A stretch of DNA of 64,000 bases from JAKVBH01 sp049800955 (lineage in GTDB: Bacteria > Pseudomonadota > Alphaproteobacteria > Rhodobacterales > Rhodobacteraceae): NCBI RefSeq assembly GCF_049800955.1, contig NZ_JBNAGA010000002.1:620001-684000 (forward strand). Direction: 5' to 3'. Of the stretch, positions 59,989 to 64,000 are shown piece after piece (position 1 is the first letter of the stretch; every line of letters begins with the position of its first letter). Position numbers and translations under genes: made by a program. The notes under the pieces were generated by a model. It was not told the DNA's origin, made no database searches, and worked only from the letters and a program-made list of their open reading frames with translations.

Positions 59989-60963
59989 CTACTGCGCCTT
60001 GAGCGCACGCAGGGCTGTGATGGCCGTGAGGCTCAGACGGCTGGGCAATGAGGCCGCCAGCAGTGTTGACAGGGTCTTGAGCGGCTCTTCGATCAGCGGT
60101 TTCCGTGACGTGCGCAGCGCCTCCCGCATGAGCCCGCGCGCTCTGTCATTGTCCTGGCTGGAGACCGCGCGGCGCGCCAGATACCGCAGCTGATAGGCGC
60201 GCGCGGCAGGCTCTTCAGTGGCAAAGAAGGCGGGATCCAGCGGGCGCAGCTTGTCGATCACGCGCTCCCACGAGGCGTATTGCCGATCCAGCGCCGCCGA
60301 GAGGCCGCTGGCATTGATCCGGTAGCCGACGAGCAGGCCGTCAACGCCCTCGAATTGCCAATCCGTACTCAGCGCGAGACGCAGCCAGCATTCGATATCC
60401 TCCGATTGCCGGAAGGTCTCATCAAAGACCCAGTCGCGCTGGGTCTCAAATGCGGGTCGATAGGCGATCTCGCGCAGCGCCGCCTTGCGGAACACGCCCG
60501 CTGAGCCATTGCCAATCGGGTTGCGTTTGAGAATATCCTGCGCCGTGATGCCGGTCAGTTTGGGGCGCTGGCTCAGGCCAAGCGACGTGCCGTCATCTGC
60601 AATCAGCGCAGAGCCCGAATAGCTGACCCCAAGCGCCGGATTGGCCATCAGATGCGTCAGATGGCTTTGCAGCTTTTCCGGGCGCCAGACATCGTCGGCA
60701 TCACAAAAGCCGATAAAGGCGCCCCGGGCCGCATCAATGCCGGTATTGCGGGCCCCGGCCAGGCCCCGGTTGGCTTGGCTGAGAATGTGGATCGGGCCGC
60801 GCCCTTCATAGCTTTGCGCAATGTCCAGCGTGGCGTCGGTCGAGCCGTCATTCACGATGATGATCTCGAAATCCTGTGCGGTCTGGCGCAGCAGCGCATC
60901 GAGGGTCTCAGCCAGTGTGTCGGCGACGTTGAAGGCGGGCACGATGAGAGAGGCAAGGGGCAT
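59989..60963 (-). CDS. glycosyltransferase family 2 (GT-A)
   Basis: A 324-residue GT-A glycosyltransferase. It opens with ASLIVPAFNVADTLAETLDALL. The donor-binding motifs are IIVNDGSTD, then NTGIDAARGAFIGFCDADDVW with the DxD-like DADD. It shares layout with the next GT2 gene, including the C-terminal YLRYLARRA-type segment, suggesting duplication. Polysaccharide cluster. Confidence 0.92.
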   Translation of the reverse strand: MPLASLIVPAFNVADTLAETLDALLRQTAQDFEIIIVNDGSTDATLDIAQSYEGRGPIHILSQANRGLAGARNTGIDAARGAFIGFCDADDVWRPEKLQSHLTHLMANPALGVSYSGSALIADDGTSLGLSQRPKLTGITAQDILKRNPIGNGSAGVFRKAALREIAYRPAFETQRDWVFDETFRQSEDIECWLRLALSTDWQFEGVDGLLVGYRINASGLSAALDRQYASWERVIDKLRPLDPAFFATEEPAARAYQLRYLARRAVSSQDNDRARGLMREALRTSRKPLIEEPLKTLSTLLAASLPSRLSLTAITALRALKAQ

Positions 60964-60987
60964 GGGGATACCTTTGGGAGCTATGGA

Positions 60988-61902
60988 TCAGGATTTGATG
61001 AGACGTGCCGCGCCGGGACAGCAGCGCACGCAAGCGGCAGCCGCAGCGGTTGCTGCGCCCCTTTTGAAGGGCTGCAAAAAGGCCAGAGGGTGCGCGCGCA
61101 GACCCGCGCGCGCATAGGCCCAGGCCTCGTGATGCGGAGATTGCAAGCGCAGGGCGCGACGCGCCAGATACCGCAGATAGACCGCTGTCGCAGCGCGCGT
61201 CGGGCGCACACCGTAACGGGCGGCGGCGTCGATGACGCGACGGCGGCTCTCCAGCATCGCCTCCATATCGGCAGACAGCCCATTGGCGCTCGTGCGGTAC
61301 CAGGTCAGCAGGCGATCGAGCCCCACGACACGGTGGCCCTGGCCAATCACGCGGATGAGAAATTCCAGATCCTCGTTGTGCACAATGTCTCGGTCAAACC
61401 CCCCAAGCGCCCGAAAGACCGAGGCGCGGATGGTCAGATTGGACAATGTGCAGACCGGGTTTTCCGCAAGGAGATCGGCGATCTGCAAGGGCCGGTCCGG
61501 CACGGTGGACTGGGTCTGGCTATCGGACGGGGTGTCTTCAAAAAAGCCGATCCGGGCATAGAGCGCATCCGTTCTCCCGGTGGCAAAGGCCCGGGCCAAA
61601 CAGCTGAGTTTGTCGGGCGTCCAGAGATCATCGGCATCGAGAAAGGCAAGATAGGTGCCCTGCGCATGGGCCGCGCCGAGATTGCGCGCGTCGCTGGGGC
61701 CGGTCCCGGTGTTGTCGCGCACAATGATGCGCGGATCCTGCGCGGCAAAGCGATCGGCAATGGCGCGCGATGGGTCGCCCCCGCCATCATCGATGCACAG
61801 CGCCTCCCAATCGTGAAAGCTCTGAGCCTGCAAGCTGTTCAATGTTGCGGCCAAAGTGTCTGCCGACCGGTGAAAGGGGAGAATGACGGAGAAGACTGGC
61901 AT
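60988..61902 (-). CDS. glycosyltransferase family 2 (GT-A)
   Basis: A 304-residue GT-A glycosyltransferase. Motifs: FSVILPFHRSADTLAATLNSL, CIDDGGGD, NLGAAHAQGTYLAFLDADDLW. The C-terminal part (AVYLRYLARRALRL) matches the neighbouring GT2 protein. The ATG overlaps the flippase stop (TGATG); a longer frame upstream lies inside the flippase gene and is not used. Confidence 0.92.
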   Translation of the reverse strand: MPVFSVILPFHRSADTLAATLNSLQAQSFHDWEALCIDDGGGDPSRAIADRFAAQDPRIIVRDNTGTGPSDARNLGAAHAQGTYLAFLDADDLWTPDKLSCLARAFATGRTDALYARIGFFEDTPSDSQTQSTVPDRPLQIADLLAENPVCTLSNLTIRASVFRALGGFDRDIVHNEDLEFLIRVIGQGHRVVGLDRLLTWYRTSANGLSADMEAMLESRRRVIDAAARYGVRPTRAATAVYLRYLARRALRLQSPHHEAWAYARAGLRAHPLAFLQPFKRGAATAAAAACVRCCPGAARLIKS

Positions 61903-63134
61903 CAGGCGAGCGCTCCTTCGGGCGCGGATCTGGAGGACAGCAGGACAAACGCCGCGCCGAGCATGATCACGGTGCTGATCAGGGTGTAGCCGGTGGCAAT
62001 GGCCGTGAGGCCAAAGGGCGCGAGGGCCATGGAATTGACGATCAGAGCGGCGGCAAGCGCACAGCTGATCGCCAGCTCTGCCCGGGGGCGGTTCTCGCTG
62101 CGCAGCCAGCCCGCAACGCCGGACCAGACCAGCGCAGGCAGAGCAGCCAGACACAGGATGGAGACGATATGCGCCTGCGCGGCCCAGTCTGGCCCGAGTA
62201 GAAACGGCACATAGAGAGGGGCGAGCAAGGCCTGTGCGAAGATCACCGGGCTGAGCAGGAGGGCCGCCATCACGAGGCTCTGGCGCAGCACAACCCGGCG
62301 GTTGCCCGAGGCGCAAAGATGCGGGAAGAGCACGACAGAGAAGGCCTGGGTGAACGAGGCCGCAAGACCGAGCCCGGCATTGAACGCCATGTAGTAGATG
62401 CCCAAAGCCTCCGCGCCCAGAAGCGCGCCAACCACGAGTTTGTCGGCTTGCAGACGGCAGGTCTTGACCAGTTCGGTGCCCAGCACGGGCCAGCCAAATT
62501 CAAAAAACGGACGCAGAGGCGCGTGGGACGTGCCCGGTGCGGGGTGCCAGGGATGCAGGCGACGCATGGCGATGAGCCAGATGGGCGCCGCCAACACGCG
62601 CGGCAGGACCAACGCCAACGGGGACGCCCAGAGAAGCGCCAGCACAATTGTCAGGGCATTGGCCCCGACCACCTGCGCTCCCGAAATTGCAGCCACGCCG
62701 CGCATCTTGCCATGGCGCATGGCCAGCGCGGCCTCGACGAGACCCGCAGGCATGAAAAGATATTCCAGCGCCAGCAGAGCGATCAGCCCCCCCAGCAGAG
62801 GCGCGCCCGCGAGATATGCCAGAGCGCCAATGGCCATCTGGAGCGCGCACAAGCCCAAACACCAGACGGAGAAAATACGGCGCGCGGTCTGCGCGCGTGC
62901 CTCGAGGTCTTTTTCTGGCGCTGAGATCAACCGCTGTCCGACGCCGTTCTCGGTCAGCGATTTCAGGATATCCCCGGCACCCAGGGCGGCGGCGGCCAGA
63001 CCGATCATTTCGGCATCCAGGGTGCGCGCCACGGCAACAACGACGAACAGGCGAGACGCTTTCGCCGCCGCCTCAGAGGCGCCATAGGCGGCCAGCTGGG
63101 CCGCAAATCCGGATGGAACGTTCAGTGCAAACAT
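61902..63134 (-). CDS. oligosaccharide flippase (Wzx/MOP-type)
   Basis: A 410-residue membrane protein with about 12 helices of the polysaccharide transporter (lipopolysaccharide O-unit flippase) superfamily. The N-terminus FAAQLAAYGASEAAAKASRLF and ENGVGQRLISAPEKDLEA fit. It would flip lipid-linked oligosaccharides to the periplasm. First gene of the minus-strand glycan run; divergent from the Wza-like gene. Confidence 0.9.
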   Translation of the reverse strand: MFALNVPSGFAAQLAAYGASEAAAKASRLFVVVAVARTLDAEMIGLAAAALGAGDILKSLTENGVGQRLISAPEKDLEARAQTARRIFSVWCLGLCALQMAIGALAYLAGAPLLGGLIALLALEYLFMPAGLVEAALAMRHGKMRGVAAISGAQVVGANALTIVLALLWASPLALVLPRVLAAPIWLIAMRRLHPWHPAPGTSHAPLRPFFEFGWPVLGTELVKTCRLQADKLVVGALLGAEALGIYYMAFNAGLGLAASFTQAFSVVLFPHLCASGNRRVVLRQSLVMAALLLSPVIFAQALLAPLYVPFLLGPDWAAQAHIVSILCLAALPALVWSGVAGWLRSENRPRAELAISCALAAALIVNSMALAPFGLTAIATGYTLISTVIMLGAAFVLLSSRSAPEGALA

Positions 63135-63333
63135 GGGGTCAGCCTCGGGGCAAATCAGTGTGCCCCGGTTCTAGAAAGCCCGGCCCGGCCCTGTCATCCG
63201 CGCGGCAGGACAGGTCAGTGGCGCGTTGGGGGCATGGAGCTATCCCAAAGGACAGGAGGGCCATCCCGATGCCAGTCTTATGCCTGCGATGTCCGGTCTT
63301 TATGTCATGGCGCATCTGTTAGGAGGCTCCATT

Positions 63334-64000
63334 ATGGCTCAAATCACTTTGAAACCCCGCGCGCTGCGTTCTGGTGCGCTGATTGCGGCCTGCGCTGGTC
63401 TCTCCGCCTGTGCATCCATGAAGGTGCCCGACAATATCGAAGCCGTAGACGCGGGCGGCGGGTATCAGGCGCAATACCGCGAACCTGCGCGTGTCAGTTC
63501 CAAGTCGCGCTATCTGCAATCGGCGCAGATCAATCAGGACAAATGCCTGCCCTATATTGGCGGCGAGGAAATGGCCTCTGTCGCCAAATGGAGCGGCCCC
63601 GATCTGGGGACCTTGCTGGGAGAGAAGCTCTCGCGCGGTGATATCGTGCAGATTGCCATTGATGAGGACGAGATGCTGAGCGGGACTTACGTGGTCTCGC
63701 GTGATGGCACGTTGAAGCTGCCCTATCTCGCGCCGGTCGCTGCTCAGGGGCGCTCCACAGATCAGGTCGAACGCGACCTCACTCAGGCGCTCATGATGGC
63801 TGATTTTTATGAGCAGCCGCCCCGCCTTACCGTGCGGATCAATGACTTTGCCTCCGTGACGGTTGGTGTCTCGGGCGCGGTGTTTGAGGCCCATGCCGTC
63901 CAGATTGGCGGCGTCTCGGGCGATGCCGTGGACCGCGAGCGGCAGACAAACATGGGCTCCTCCACAGAAGGGCGCAACCTTTCCGCGGCGCTGCGCGCGG
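63334..64000 (+). CDS. polysaccharide export lipoprotein (Wza-like), 3' end cut by the window
   Basis: 222 residues are visible. The N-terminus has a lipobox (AGLSAC, Cys26). It is followed by the export domain with LGEKLSRGDIVQIAIDEDEML, GTYVVSRDGTLKLPYLAPV and a PPRLTVRINDFASVTVGVSGAV block of the SLBB/poly-export family. It should form the outer-membrane channel for the polysaccharide made by the neighbouring genes. AGGAGG lies 7 nt upstream of the ATG. Confidence 0.92.
   Translation, partial: MAQITLKPRALRSGALIAACAGLSACASMKVPDNIEAVDAGGGYQAQYREPARVSSKSRYLQSAQINQDKCLPYIGGEEMASVAKWSGPDLGTLLGEKLSRGDIVQIAIDEDEMLSGTYVVSRDGTLKLPYLAPVAAQGRSTDQVERDLTQALMMADFYEQPPRLTVRINDFASVTVGVSGAVFEAHAVQIGGVSGDAVDRERQTNMGSSTEGRNLSAALRA

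Overview
The window reads as a chromosomal segment of a marine-type Rhodobacteraceae bacterium (Roseobacter group, Alphaproteobacteria). Support: high GC; dense genes with many 4-nt ATGA/GTGA start-stop overlaps; an RpoE-ChrR singlet-oxygen sigma/anti-sigma pair beside the same five-gene operon I recall from Rhodobacter sphaeroides; a GTTC-N7-GTTC-type alphaproteobacterial SOS box; an aa3 oxidase subunit IV; and a VPLPA-CTERM sorting signal. No phage, insertion sequence, CRISPR array or rRNA was seen. One tRNA (Pro, CGG) is present. All family assignments are from reading the sequence; no searches were run.

Layout. 0-5.5 kb: the mutY 5' part, a DUF721 protein, a DsbA-like thioredoxin, a CoA-transferase, a secreted protein and a TPR protein. 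5.5-8.6 kb: dnaE2, which looks C-terminally short, lacks imuA/imuB neighbours, and has an SOS box just upstream. 8.6-10.3 kb: a TPP enzyme. 10.4-16.5 kb: rpoE-chrR, divergent from a tightly coupled operon (ufaD-like flavoprotein, DUF1365 ufaO-like protein, MFS transporter, DUF3833 protein, SDR) expected to remodel membrane lipids under photooxidative stress. 16.5-21.5 kb: DUF3775, mlaC-mlaA, and a type I secretion ABC/HlyD pair. 21.5-24.3 kb: ridA-like, glycerophosphodiesterase, FemAB-like acyltransferase and pterin dehydratase genes. 24.3-28.4 kb: molybdenum-cofactor operon fdhD-mobA-mobB-unknown-moeA. 28.5-36.6 kb: AzlCD exporter, small envelope proteins, aa3 subunit IV, greA, an unknown two-gene module, an L,D-transpeptidase, a geranylgeranyl-reductase-like flavoprotein and an arylesterase.

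36.6-45.8 kb: YbbA/YbbP-type ABC system, inositol-phosphatase-like enzyme, peroxiredoxin, ferredoxin reductase, rsmD, a lone TRAP substrate-binding protein, rlmH-rsfS and a 47-residue protein. 46-54.4 kb: leucine genes leuC, leuD and leuB, interrupted by a VPLPA-CTERM thioester-type surface protein, a membrane protein, a degenerate DNase I-fold protein, and an epimerase/LysR divergent pair. 54.4-56.1 kb: VOC protein, EamA permease, tRNA-Pro. 56.1-58.3 kb: a segment that looks lower in GC and gene-poor, with a LysR/SnoaL pair. 58.3-64 kb: LysE exporter, then a polysaccharide cluster (three glycosyltransferases, flippase, and the start of a Wza-like export gene) running off the right edge.

The most interesting points are the RpoE/ChrR-linked lipid operon with three uncharacterised coupled genes, the truncated orphan dnaE2 that kept its SOS box, the predicted thioester surface protein inside the leu locus, and several strong unexplained inverted and tandem repeats.
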